The notes: generated from the letters alone by a model not told the origin. A stretch of DNA of 64,000 nt from Euryodendron excelsum (GCA_033060915.1 CM065378.1:30997501-31061500); one strand, 5' to 3'. Positions 46,684 to 59,026 are shown, counted from the first letter of the stretch. Made by a program: numbers and translations.

Positions 46684-47207
46684 TTAAAGGTTAAGAGAGG
46701 GTGGATCCTCGAGATCCACACATTCGACCTTACCCACAAAATTATCAAGGTAAGGCTTCAAACGATGCCCATTAACTTTAAACGCATTTTCATTTTTAGG
46801 GTTCTCAATTTCAATTGCACCATAAGATGTGACACCGCGCACCACAAAGGGTCCTGACCAACGACTCTGCAACTTGCTCGGAAATAAATGTAACTGAGAA
46901 TTATATAGCAGGACTCTTTGACCCACTTCAAAAGATTTTCGCAAAATGTGTTGGTCATGTACCGACTTCATCTTCGCCTTAGAGATTTTTAAGTTCTCAT
47001 AAGCATCATTCCTAATCTCCTCTAGTTTATTGAGTTGCAATTGTCATACAGGACCCACCTGTTCTAGACTTATATTAAATTGGCAGATTGCCTAATATGC
47101 CTTGTGTTCTATTTCAATCGGAAGGTGGCACGCCATCCCATACACAAGTCTATACGGAGATGAACCTAGAATAGTCTTATATATAGTCCTATATGCCCAT
47201 AATGCAT
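46684..47207 (-). pseudogene. Athila-like integrase, C-terminal part
   Basis: Starts at the TGCAT target site inside the word DA|LWAYRT of the integrase core, continues through [18 protein letters not shown] and a nonsense codon or two, then LNKLEEIRNDAYENLKI, KSFEVGQRVLLYNSQLHLFP, RWSGPFVVRGV and VNGHRLKPYL, the typical C terminus of this clade. It is separated from its N-terminal part by two giant solo LTRs. Ends at a stop at 46684. Confidence 0.85.
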
Positions 47208-48668
47208 TGTAAGCACCCCATTTTTGCTTGCTCGGTAGTCTCCAGTCCGTCCAGACTTGTATTCAAGTCAATATGGATATATTCCAATCTAGATCAACTT
47301 TCCAAGTCTAATCCTATCAATCGATCACTTCGTGGGCTTGTTGGGCCCAAATAGAGGTAAAATGACCAAAATGCCCTTAGGGGCATCGTTCGGTCCAATT
47401 CTAGTAGGCACGTCTTCTTGAAGATGGTAGGTCCCCTTTTCCAATCCAATTCTAGTCCAATTCCAAATCCACTCTGGCAAACTCGAGATAGTTGATTCCT
47501 TGAGGCAATAAGTCCCTCTTGTCCAATACGTTTCCGAAGAAAGTTCTTCGAAACGGTAAGTCCCTTCAAACCCGTCGACCGGGATGAAACCCCAAGTCCC
47601 CTAGATGGTAGAACGGTCCACCTTTGGCGCCTGCTAGCCCGCTAATGCAAAAATGTCCGTTTCAGCACGTCTTTCGAGAAAGTTAATTCCTTAGGCATAA
47701 GTCCACCTAACAGCTTTTAGAGATTAGGCAGTCCCTGGAATGATCGTGACCCGTTAGAGTAACGGAAATACTCGTAAATATTGCAACTGTTAGAGTGATG
47801 AAAACACTCGTAAATAGGTCGATATGGGGAATTTCTAACAAACCCCTATATCATGGGATCGCCGTCAGAGTAATGGAAACACTCAAAACCCAGGTTAACA
47901 CCAGTGCCTGCTAGCCCATTTCGGTGAAAAATGATCAAACTGCCTCTAAGGCCATTTTTCGGTGCGTTTCTTGAGATAATACCTAAGTCCTTAGAACGGT
48001 AAGTCCACTATTCCAAAATTGTCTTAAGGACAATTCAGCATGATTAGGTGCCTTCCAGTCAGTTTCAGGTTAATTCCGAGACTCTCTAGTCAAGATGACC
48101 ATTTTGCCCCTAGGCATCTGAGTGCCCCAGGAACAATACTGGCTTTAGGTATCAAACCGGTAACTCCCCGAGAATGCTTCTTATAGCATCTCCAGTCTTC
48201 TGATATATTTCTAGATCATTCGGAGTCAGTTCCAGCAAACCCGGTGTAAAATGACCAGTTGGCCCCTAGTGGGCCGGTCGCCTCTTCCAACCACACTGGC
48301 TCTGGGTGTCAAACCGGTAACCTCTTATGACATTCTAAGTAATGTTTCCAAACCTTGAGTTTTCTTTTAGGACATTCCGAGTCCATCCCGGTAGTTTTCC
48401 AGTCTAGTTAACTGTTTTGCCCCTAATGGCCTGGTCCACCATCCAAACACATCTTGTCATCATCTTTCAAGTCTACTGCCTCTGGGACTCTATTCTAAGG
48501 GTTCATGTTCCTTTCGGCCTTCCGGGCCATTCTTGGTCTTCTAATTCCTTCCCGGACCTTCCGGAGCCACTCGTAGTGAAGCCATGCTAAAAATTGCATG
48601 GTAGTCACTAGTACAAGTGCCCAAATCTTCTAAAGATACGTTGCTTGCTGACCTTAAAACTTTCCTAA

Positions 48669-48784
48669 GTGGCTGTAGTGGCGCCAGCCAAAATTTGGCC
48701 TGGTGCCACTCATAGTGGAGCCAATACATTATTTTGCCTAGCGTTACTGCAACAGGCGCTAGGTCTATCATTTGTTTATAAATA
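48669..48784 (+). promoter_or_regulatory. GGCGCC-type palindromes and TATA box of giant LTR copy C
   Basis: A degenerate version of the array (GTGGCGCCAGCC, GGTGCCACTCATAGTGGAGCC, GCGTTACTGCAACAGGCGC) is followed by TATAAATA at 48777-48784. Confidence 0.5.
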
Positions 48785-51212
48785 CAGAGCCTCTTCCAGC
48801 ATGAAAAAGGTGTGCAAACTCAGTCTGAAAACCCTCTTCTTCGATATACAAAGCTCGTAGCCTCCCTAAACCCTAGTAGTCTTTAGGTTTTCCAAAACCT
48901 TAGCCTTCATACACAAACCCTAGCTCATATACACTCATACACTAGCCTCCATTGAAGACTTGAAGTGCTACAACCCCAAGCTCCTGAAGATCAAGAAGAG
49001 CCCTTAAAGACTGAAGCGAAGACTGAAGCAAAACAAGAAGAAAGAAAGCAAGCAAAACAATGTGAATAAAACAAGACATAAGGTAGGCTTCCTATTTACA
49101 TTTATGCATCTTCCCCCTCTCTCTTCTCTCTCTGAACTCACTTGGGTTTTCTTCTATTTTAATCCCCCGTCATCTTTCCCCCCCTTTCTTGCATGCTTGA
49201 AACAAGAGACTTCTTGGTCCATGTGTAGGATTAGGCTATTGGAAGTTACCGTGTCAGGGGTTTTCTCTTAGTCTAACTGGAGACCACATGGGTTTGGCCC
49301 CTTTGATTATGTGGTGAAGCCTTTAACCTTGTATGTTCACGACCCCAACTTGCATTGTGCATATCATGATATTGCATTCCTCCAAAATTCGTTTTCTAAC
49401 TTGTTTTCAAAACTTACATTAAAACCGTTTTCAAAACTTGCATTAAAATTTTCTTCTTCAAAACTTGTTTTTCAAAATCACAATCCTAGGGTGATTCTAG
49501 CCTTTCCATGTCTAGGATTGTTTTAGGAAAATGTTACAGTTAAAGTGACTTTCGTGGTCCATATTTTCAAAACTTGTTCAAAATATCTTTTTCCTAAATT
49601 TTCTTTCTTTTCAAAAACCTCTTTTCCTAAAATCTCTTTTCCAACGTACTTTCTAAAAACTCTCTCTAATCTCTTTTTAAAAATTTTTTTTTAAAAATTC
49701 CCTTTAAAAATCTATTTTCCAAAACTCCTTTCAAAACTGTTTTCGAAAAAGTTCTCTTTAAAAGTCACTTTCTAAAGACACTCCTTAGAAACTCTTTCCG
49801 AAAAACTCTTTCCAAAAAACTCTTTCCAAAAACTTCTCTTTCCTAAAGCTCTCTCAAAGTTTTACTTTCCATAATCTCCTTTTTAACACTCTTCTCAAGT
49901 TTGCTTTCTAAAAACTCCTTACTAGGCTTTCCTTCCAAAAATCTTCCTTTTTAAAACTTCACTTTCCAAAAACTCTTTACCTTAGAGCTCAAGCCAAGCC
50001 ATAGAGCCAACAATTAGAAAACCCTAATTTTTTTTTTTCTAAAAACATGATTTTCAATCTTGCCTTAAAACCTAGGTTTCCAAAACATCCTTTTTTTACA
50101 TCAAAATCATAAGTTTTCAAAACCTATTTTCTACCTCAAATCAGACTTCCAAATCTAGGGTTTCCAAAACTTTCCCTTCCAATCCATGCCAAATCCAATC
50201 TTCTCTTTAGGCAACTAGATCCAATCCTCCGTTGTTGAAAACAAAATCAAAACACCTCTTTTGGAAACAAAATCCAATATTTTGTTTTAGGAAATAGGAA
50301 TTTCAGTCCTTCTCAATCTAGATCTTTCTTAAATCCAAATCCTTCCTAATCTCATACTTTCCTAAATCTTAAGTTTCCAAAACATAAACTTTTAAATATT
50401 TCCTTAAACTTTAAGCTTCCAAGTCTTTTCTAATTCCAACCTTTTCTAAATTCCATACCTTTCCCAAATCTCAATTTTTCAAATTCTAAATTTTCAAAAT
50501 CTTTCTTAAACTCAAATATTTCCTAATTTCAAATATTTCTAAAACTCAAACTTTGAATCTCTTAAAATTCTAAATTTTCTAAACCCTAGTCTTCCTAAAT
50601 TCTAATATTTTTAAATTCCAAATCTTTCCAAAATCTAAATCTTTCCAAAGTTTAGGTCTTTCTTAATCCTAACTTTCCAAATTTGAACATTTTCGAAATC
50701 AACTTTTTCTTAAAAAGTAAACTTTCTAATTTCAAACCTTTCTTAAATCAAAACTTTCTGTAATCAAAACTTTCTTAAGTTCAAATCTTTCCTAATTTAT
50801 AACTTTCCAATTTCAAAACCTTTCCTATTTTAAACTTTCCTAATTCGAAACTTTCATAAATTCAAAACTTTCTTAAAGCGAAACTTTCTTAAAATGAAAC
50901 TTTCCTATTCCGAAACTTTCATAATTCGAACCTTTCCTAAATCCAATCTTTCCATAATCTTCCAAGTCCAACATTCGAGTCAAATCTTTCTTAATTTTAA
51001 GTCCTTCCAAAAACCTATCTTTCTTAAGTCTAGGTTTCCTAAATCTCAATCTTTCCAAAACAAGTCCAAATCCTTCTTCCAAGTTCTATCATTCCAAATC
51101 AAAGTCCAATTCTTCAATTCCAAATTCCAATTTCCAATCTTCTATTCTAAGTTCAAATCAAACTCTTTTCCAAATCAAAATCTCTTTTTTGAATCAAATC
51201 TTCTATTTTCTA

Positions 51213-51292
51213 TCGGACTCTTATCTGAACTATGATTGACCTGATTTCTCAAAAAGGATATGTAGGCAACCCTCATGGGTGCGGTCATAACT
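51213..51292 (+). repeat. Conserved block in giant LTR copy C
   Basis: TATCGGACTCTTATCTGAAC followed by GACCTGATTTCTC and GGATATGTAGGCAACC; partner of 40600-40672 (inverted) and 55371-55450. Confidence 0.65.
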
Positions 51293-52041
51293 ATTTTTAA
51301 ATTTTCAATTCCATAATCTATTTCAAATTTCTAATTGTAAAAATTTATTTTTCAAATCCCTATTTCCAATCTCCAAAACTTTCTTTCAAATCAAATCAAT
51401 CTTTTCAAATCCATTTCAATTTCAAATCAAATCTCTTTTTAAACTCAAATCAAGTCTTTCTTTCAAATCTATTTCCAAATCAAGTCTTATTTTTGCACTT
51501 GCATATCACGCATCATATAAACTTCTTTCTAAAAATTCTTTTCTAAAGTAGATAGTATTGGACATTTATTAATCGAAGACTCTCATGTGTGAACTTAGGG
51601 TGAATAGACATATAGGTACTGCAAGGGCGGAGTAGGGTAATGGCTAAGTGTGTCTTCCCTACACGTAACCAACCTCTGAGCTTAGGATCACTGTTTTTAA
51701 AGACCAAACAAAGTTACTTTTAAAAAAGGGCTTAAATTTTCTAAGGGTTACCAAACAACCTCTTTTCTTAAAAACCCTCTTTTGAGGATGTTTTTCAAAA
51801 TTGTTTTCTTAAAAACCCTAAGTGTAGTCTTTGGATTGTGCTTAGTTTTAGGTGACCTAACTCACCTTAATCAAGTTAGGTGGTGACTCCAAATGTTTTC
51901 CAAAAGCCTTTAGTTCAAACCAATTTTCAATTTAAATCTAGTCTCATTTATTCTTCTAGGAGGATGAGTTCTAACGAGAGAGTACAATATTTTTTCCGCT
52001 TGTGTGTGTATTCCTCGAGAGCAAAAAATCTGGGCGCGACA

Positions 52042-52113
52042 TGCATCCACTAATCTCAAGGACCAATCTTTTCGATTAGTGTTGACAGTTTTCTTAAGGA
52101 CTTGTTTGATCCC
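52042..52113 (-). pseudogene. Athila-like integrase, 72-bp middle fragment
   Basis: A sliver of integrase core (IKQVLKKTV then NRKDWSLRLVDA) trapped between giant solo LTR copies C and D. It joins in order with 56172-56794 on one side and 46684-47207 on the other. Confidence 0.85.
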
Positions 52114-52847
52114 TGTAAGCACCCCATTTTTGCCCGCTTGGCAATCTCCAGCCTGACTGGGCTCACTTTCACACATCACATGCATATTCAGACTCTAACC
52201 CAATTTTTAAACTCCAATTTAGTCCACTGGTTGCTTCCTGAGCCCGCAAGGCCCATTTGAAGTGAAATGATCATTTTGCCCTTATGCATCCGAACGCCCC
52301 GGGGACCACACCGGCTCTGGGTATAAAACTGGTTTCCCCTCGGGAATGCTCCTTATAGTATTCTTGACCTTTCTTTAACTTTTCAGATCATTCCGAGTCA
52401 ATTTCGGCAAACCTGGTGCAAAATGACCGTTTTGCCCCTAGCGGGCCGGTCGCCTTTTCCAACCACACCGGCTTTGGGTATCAAACCGGTAACCTTTGGG
52501 AACATTGTAAATAATGTTTCCAAAGCTCGAGTCTCCTTCTGGGACGTTCCGAGTCCGTCCCGGCAGCTTTCCAGCCTGGTTGACCGTTTTGCCCCTAATG
52601 GCCCGATCAACCCTTCTAACAAATCTCAACATCATTTTTCAAGTCCTTTGTCCCCGAGACATTATTCTAAGGGTTCCTGTCCCTTTCCGGCTCTCCGGGT
52701 CATTCCCAGCCCCTTCAATTCATCCCCGGACCTTCCAGAGTTAGTCCTAATGAAGCTAGGTTAAAAATTGCATGGTAGTGACTAGTGCAGGCACCCAAAT
52801 CTTCTAAAGATACGTTGCTTGCTGACCTTAAACATTTCCTAAATGGC

Positions 52848-53007
52848 TGGTGCCACTAGTAGTGGCGCCAAGCCAAAAAATGGCCTGGCGCCACTCCTAG
52901 TGGCGCTAAGCCAAAAAATGGCCTGGCACCACTCCTAGTGGCGCCAGTGTAATTTTTGGTCTAGCGCCACTGTAACAGGCGTCGATGCATTCCTCTCTTT
53001 ATAAATA
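52848..53007 (+). promoter_or_regulatory. GGCGCC palindrome minisatellite and TATA box of giant LTR copy D
   Basis: Three ~42-bp units of GGCGCCACTCCTAGTGGCGC with AAGCCAAAAAATGGCCT spacers, then TATAAATA at 53000-53007, about 30 bp after the last palindrome half. Confidence 0.6.
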
Positions 53008-55370
53008 CAGAGTCTCTTTAGGCGTGAAAAAGGTCCGCAAACTCAATCTGAAAACCCTAATATTCGATATACAGAGCTCGTAGCCTCCCTAAACCCTAGC
53101 TTCTCTAGGTTTTCCAAACCCTAGCCACCATACACAAATCCTAGCCTCCTATACACTCATATACACTCCTATTCACTTATACACTAGCCTCCAACCCTCC
53201 ATTGAAGGCTTGGATTGCTGCAACTACAAGCTTTGAAGATCAAAGATAAGCCCTCGAAGACTAAAGTGAAGCGAAGACCGAAGAAAAGTAAGGCGCGCAA
53301 AGCCAAGCGAAATAAACAAGACATACGATAGGTTTTCTTTTTAAGTTTCTGCACTTTCCTCTCTCTCTTCTCCCTCCTAACCCACTTGGGTTTTCTCTAT
53401 TTTAATCCTCCATCTTCTTCTCCCCTTTCTTTGCATGCTTGAAACAAGGAGATTCCTGGTCCATGTGTAGGATTAGACTATTGGAGGGTCATCGTGTCGA
53501 GGGCTTTCTTTTAGTCTAATCGGAGATCACGTGGGTTCAACCCCCTTGATTATGTGGTGAAGCCTTAATCTTATATGTTCATGACCCCAATTTGCATTGT
53601 GCATATCATTATCTTGCATTCTTCCAAAAATCATTTTCAAACTCGCTTTCAAAGCTTAAATTAAACTTGTTTTCAAAATTGCATTAAAATTTCCTTTTTC
53701 AAAACTTGTTTTCAAAATCACAATCCTAGGGTGATTCTAGCCTTTCCATGGCTAGGATTACTTTAGGAAAGTGTTGCATTTAAAGTGACCGATATGGTCT
53801 ATATTTTCAACTCCTTATTGTTTTCAAAACCACTTTCTTAAAGTGGTTCTAACCTTCTTATGGTTAGAATCGCTTTAGGAAAATGAGACGTTTTTATACT
53901 TTCCAAAAAACTCTCTTTTCAAAAGTCTCTCTTTCTAAAACCCTCTTTTTCAATATGCTTTCTAAAAACTCTTCTTTCCAAAATTGTTTTCTAAAAACTT
54001 CCTCCAAAAATTTATTTTTCAAAACTCCTTTTTTTTTAAAACTCTTTCCTAAAATGCTCTCTTCAAAATCCACTTTCAAAAAACACTCCCTAGGTCTCCT
54101 TCCTAGAAAAACTCCCTTTTCAAAACTCCTTTCCAAAAACTCCTTTTTAAAATCTATTTTCAAAAACTTCCTTTCCAAAATCTCTTTTCTTAGAGCCCAA
54201 GTCAAATCCTAGAACCCACAATTAGGAAACCTTAATTTTCTTTCCCAAAAACATGATTTTCAATCCCTTACTTTGGCCTCAAAACCTAGGTTTCTAAAAC
54301 CTCTCGTTTTCTACATCAAAACTATACATATTTCCAAAACCTATTTTCTACATCAAAACTATAGTCTTCCAAATCTAGGGTTTCTAAAACTTCCTCTTCC
54401 TAATCCTTATCAAATCAAATCTTCCCTTTAAGAAGCCAAATCCAAACTTCTCATTTAGGAAACTAGATCCAATCTTTCGTTTTTGGAAACAAAATCAAAA
54501 CACTTCTTCTTAGAAACAAAATCCAAATCTTTCCTAATTCAACTCCTTCCTAATCTTCTACTTTCCTAAATCTTAAGTTTCCAAAACTTGAACAAAAAAA
54601 TCTTTCCTAAATTTTAAAACTCAAAATCCAAATCTTTCCTAATTCAACTCTTTCCTAATTCTACACCTTTTCAAATTTTAACTTTCCAAATCTAAGTTTT
54701 CAAATCTTTCTTAAACTCAAACATTTCCTAATATCAAGATTTTCTAAAACTCAAACCCTAAAACTTTTAACTCTTAAACTTTCTAAATTTCAAATCTTTC
54801 TAAATCCAAAGCATTCTAAATTCGAATCTTTCTTAAGTTAAATCTTTCTAAACTTCCAAACTTTCTAAATTTAAAACTTTCTTATTTCAAAACATTCCAA
54901 ATTCAAACTTTCCTATTTCAAAAACTTTCTAAATTCAAAACTTTCTTAAGTCAAAACTTTCCTAAATTGAAATTTTCCTAAAGTGAAACCTTTCCTTTTT
55001 CAAAACCTTTCTTATTTCAAAACCTTTCTTAAATTGAAACTTTCTTAATTCAAAACTTTCCTAAGTTGAAACTTTCTTAAGTCAAAACTTTCCTAAGTTG
55101 AAACTTTCTTAATCCGACACTTTCCTAAATTGAAACTTTCCTAAAACGGAACTTTCCTAATTCGAACCTTTCCTAAATCTAGGTTTCTTAAACCTCCATC
55201 TTTCTAAAACAAGTCTAAATATTTCTTCCAAGTTCTATTTTTTCAAATCAAAATCCAACCTTTTCAATTCCAAAATTCTAAATTCCAATCTTCAATCTTC
55301 TATTCTAAGTTCAAATCAAATCCATTTTTCAATCAAAATCTCTTTCTTCCAATCCAACCTTCTATTTTCT

Positions 55371-55450
55371 ATCGGACTCTTGTCCGAACTACGACTGACC
55401 TGATTCCTCCAAAAGGATATGTAGGCAACCCTCATGGGTGCAGTCACAAC
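55371..55450 (+). repeat. Conserved block in giant LTR copy D
   Basis: CGGACTCTTGTCCGAACTAC, GACTGACCTGATTCCTCC, GGATATGTAGGCAACC. Partner of the blocks in copies B and C. Confidence 0.65.
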
Positions 55451-56171
55451 ATTTTTCAAATTTCTATTTCCACAAAATCTTTCCAAATCTCCAATCTATT
55501 TTCAAACTTCTAATTCCAAATTTCTATTTTCAAATCTCTATTTTCAATTTCTAAAACTTTTCAATTTCAAATCTATTTTTTGAAATATTTTTCCAAATCT
55601 ATTTTCTTACTCTCTCTTTTGCATTTGCCTATCATGCATCATGTCTTTTAAATATTCTTTTTTTTTTCTAAAGTGGATAGGATTGGTCATTTGTTAGTTA
55701 AAGACTCTCATATGTGAATTTAGGGTAAATAGACATGTAGGTATCGCAAGGGTGGTGTAAGGTGATGGCTTAGTGCGTCTTCCCTACACGTAACCAACCT
55801 TCGAACCTAGATCATTGTTTTCGAAAGATTAAAAGGAGTTATTTTTCTAAAAAGGGCTTAATATTTTTTAAAGGTTGCTAAATAACCTGTTTTCTTAAAA
55901 ACCTTCTCTTGAGGAGATATTTTCAAAATCGTTTTTTTAAAAAACCCTAAGTGTGATCCTTGGATTATGCTTAGTTTTTAGGTGACCTAACTCACCTTAA
56001 TCAAGTTAGGTGGCGACTCTAAACTTTTTTCAAAAGCCCTTTATTCAAATCTGTTTTCAATTCAAACCTAGTCGCACTCATTCTTCTAAGAGGGTAAGTT
56101 CTAATGAAAGAGTACAGTATTTTTCCCGCTTGTGTGTGTATTCCTCAAGTGCGAAAAATCTGGGCGCGACA

Positions 56172-56794
56172 ATCTCCTTATTTGCTAACTCAAGTTGGCC
56201 TTCTGTTTTGGGGTGATAAGGTGTACCAACCTTATGAATCACCCTATACTTTCACATTAAAAAACCTACGAGCCGGTTACAGAAGTGGGAGCCACCATCA
56301 CTGATGATAGCTCGAGGCATACCAAATCTAGAGAAAATATACTCTTTTAGGAACTTGACCACAACAACATGGTCGTTGGTACGTGACGAGACGACTTCTA
56401 CCCATTTGGACACGTAGTCTATAGGCACTAGAATATAGAGATAGCCATATGAATTAGGAAACGGACCCATAAAATCAATACCCTAGTAATCGAAGACCTC
56501 CAGAATAATAATAGGGGTAAGAGGCATCATGTGCCTCCGAGATAGACTTCCTAACCGTTGACATCTATCACAAGACGTCTAAAAAGTATGGACATCATGG
56601 AACAAGGTGGGCCAATAGAAACCTCTTTGTAAAATCTTTGTAGCGGTTTTACGTGATGAAAAATACCCACCACACGCCTGTGAATGACATAACTCAATTA
56701 TGCTTTTTACCTCAGTGTCAGGAACACATCGATGAACAATTTGATCAGGACAATATTTGAACAAGTAGGGATCTTCCCAAGAGAAATACCTCAC
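56172..56794 (-). pseudogene. Athila-like integrase, zinc-binding and core N-terminal part
   Basis: HHCC zinc region near 56579-56794 (ELCHSQACGGYFSSRKTATK, GFYWPTLFHDV), then the catalytic core ([10 protein letters not shown], and [15 protein letters not shown] carrying the second Asp) to VGTPYHPKTEGQLELANKE, where giant solo LTR copy D interrupts it. A stop lies near 56575 and another near 56250. It is the N-terminal part of the integrase completed at 52042-52113 and 46684-47207. Confidence 0.85.
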
Positions 56795-57076
56795 ATTCCT
56801 AAAGAACTTCTTTTTATCAATACTAGACCAATGTGATGGTATCTTACCAGTGGCTAAGTAGTTTGCAATGTCAGCATACCACTAGGTCATTGTGCTTATA
56901 TGTACAGTGATTTGAAAAAGCTACTCATCTGGAAAGTGTTCGTTAATTGGAAGGAGGTTTTGGCCTTCCCCATCAGTAGGGAGCCGCAACAAATGATCAA
57001 CTACTACGTTTGCAACCCCTTTCTTACCCCTAATCTCAATATGGAACTCTTGTAACAGTAGAATCCACCAGATGAG

Positions 57077-57618
57077 TCAGGGTTTCGCATCGGGTTTACT
57101 TAGGAGATACTTAAGTGCAGCGTGATCAGTGTAGATGATAACAAGTGATCCAACTAAGTACAACCTAAACTTGTCCAGTGCAAAAACCACGACAAGGAGT
57201 TCTTTTTCCATGGTGGTGTAGTTCAATTGGGCCTCGTTAAGGGTTTTACTCGCATAATAGATCACATAAGGTTTCGTATCGACCCTTTGCCCTAACATTG
57301 CCCCAACGCATAGTCACTCGCATCGCACATTAGCTTGAAAGGTAAAGACCAATCGGGTGCCCTAATAATTGGTGCAATGGTGTGAAGCCCTTTCAGTTTA
57401 TCAAAGGCTTCTTTGCATTGAGATGTCCACTCAAATGGTACATCTTGTGAAAGAAGGTGGCATAAAGGTCTCGAAATCGCGCTAAACCCTTCAATAAAAT
57501 GCCAGTAAAATCCGGTATGCCCAAGAAAAGACTTAATGTCCTTGACATTTGTAGGAGTAGGAAGACGTTGGATTAACTCCATTTTGTCTTGGTCTACCTC
57601 TATCCCCTTATTGGACAC
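57077..57618 (-). pseudogene. Athila-like pol: RT thumb and RNase H
   Basis: IQRLPTPTNVKDIKSFLGH and FYWHFIEGFSAISRPLCHLL from the RT/RNase H connection, then PFKLMCDASDYALGQC and KPYVIYYASKTLNEAQLNYT, KELLVVVFALDKFRLYLVGS, IIYTDHAALKYLL of RNase H. Acts to remove template RNA during cDNA synthesis. A one-base frame change lies near 57295. Confidence 0.85.
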
Positions 57619-57639
57619 TATGTGTCCTAGAACTATGCC

Positions 57640-58397
57640 TTATGTCATCATAAAGTGACACTTCTCCCAGTTGAGCACTAAGTTGCTCTCTTCACATCTT
57701 TCTAAAACTCTTTCTAAGTGTTCTAGACAGGCCTCAAAAGTGTCCCCATAAACTGAGAAGTCATCCATGAACACTTCAAGGATCTTCTCCACCATGTCGC
57801 TGAAAATAGACATCATGCACCTTTGAAAATTGGCCGTTGCATTGCATAGGCCAAAAAGCATTCTTTTGCATGCATAAGTGCCAAAAGGGCACGTGAAAGT
57901 AGTCTTATCCTGGTCCTCTAATGCGACCTCTATTTGGTTATAGCCAGAATAACCATCTAGGAAACAGTAAAATGCTCAGCCTGCTACCCGTTCTAGGACT
58001 TGGTCCAGGAACGGAAGTGGGAAGTGGTCTTTCCCAGTAGCTGCATTGAGTTTGCGGTAGTCTATGCACATCCTCCAACCTGTTTGGATCCTAGTAGGAA
58101 CTAGTTCATTCAGCTCATTCTTTACTACTGTAACTCCTGACTTTTTTGGGACAACTTGAGTTAGACCAACCCATTTAGAATCAGAAATAGGGTAGATGAT
58201 ACCTGCATCGAGAACTTCAGTACTTCTCCTCTAACAACCTCTTTCATATTCAGGTTCAAGTGTCTTTGTAATTGGCGCACTGGCTTAGCTTCCTCCTCCA
58301 AATATATACGATGAGTGCACATGAGAGGGCTAATTCCGTGAAGATCCGCTATCGTCCAACCTAAAGCCTTTCTATGACGTTTAAACACTCTTAACAA
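57640..58397 (-). pseudogene. Athila-like pol: reverse transcriptase
   Basis: HRKALGWTIADLHGISPLMC and HLNLNMKEVVRGEVLKF open the domain; the palm ends MLFGLCNATANFQRCMMSIF and VFMDDFSVYGDTF, where MDD is the catalytic pair. VFMDDFSVYG is characteristic of Athila/Tat elements. Several stops lie between 57862 and 58160. Confidence 0.85.
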
Positions 58398-59026
58398 TAA
58401 TTTCTCTTAGCCCTCAAATAGGCTAGAGGATACAACAACTGGATAGGATTCACCCTCACCTAAGAATGCATATTTTAAAGTAGATGGTATGGGTTTCCTC
58501 TCTGGAGTGGGTGGATTCTATTCAGATGGAGTTGGCTTCATGGCACTTGGGGTAAGGGGTTCAAACACTGGGGTCTAATCACACATTTGCATACAAGGTT
58601 CACTCCCTTCCCCTACCCTCTGTGGGTTCCTAAAACTCATACACTCGGACTCCAGTTGGTCATTAAGCTCATCCTAAGTTAGAGCCCTTTCAATTGGGTC
58701 CTCCATGAACTCTCGATCTACATGTTCTTGGATGATAGACTCGATGAAGTCTACCTTCGCAATTTGGTCTACTTCCTATAATTGCTTACCCACTGTGAAG
58801 ATGTTGGTCTCTAAGGTTATATTCCCAAATGAAAGCTTTAGCAACCCATTCCTACAGTGGATAATGGCATTAGCAGTTGCTAGGAAAGGTCATCCTAAAA
58901 TAACTGGAATATAACGCTTAGCGAACTTAGCCTCGACGAGTTGGGTATCTAAAACAATGAAGTCTACGGGATAATAGACTATATCAACCTGTATGAGTAC
59001 ATCCTCAATGATACCTCTAGGGACTT

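Larger units (their letters stand above)
47208..52041 (+). mobile_element. Giant solo LTR copy C (4.83 kb), in the integrase gene
   Basis: TGTAAGCACCCC...GGGCGCGACA with a perfect TGCAT duplication (47203-47207 and 52042-52046). Layout: reiterated ~100-200-bp modules around 'ttttgcccctag' and 'caaaccggtaac' (47590-48520), palindromes plus TATA (48669-48784), transcribed-looking leader (aaaccctagc), a long pyrimidine-rich tract (49560-51200), the conserved block (51213-51292), and a terminal GGTGACCTAACTCACC region. No coding capacity. Confidence 0.87.
52114..56171 (+). mobile_element. Giant solo LTR copy D (4.06 kb), in the integrase gene
   Basis: TGTAAGCACCCC...GGGCGCGACA with flanks ATCCC (52109-52113) and ATCTC (56172-56176), a target duplication with one change. 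Same internal order as copies B and C but shorter in the 5' module region. It is in the same orientation as copy C and antisense to the host element. A 109-codon frame at 53883-54212 is a product of the pyrimidine-rich tract, not a gene. Confidence 0.86.

Noticed and set aside
53883..54212. 109- and 103-codon frames rich in Phe/Lys/Leu or Glu/Lys on opposite strands
   Set aside because: Produced by the pyrimidine-rich tract of giant LTR copy D; both strands are open at once and composition is biased.
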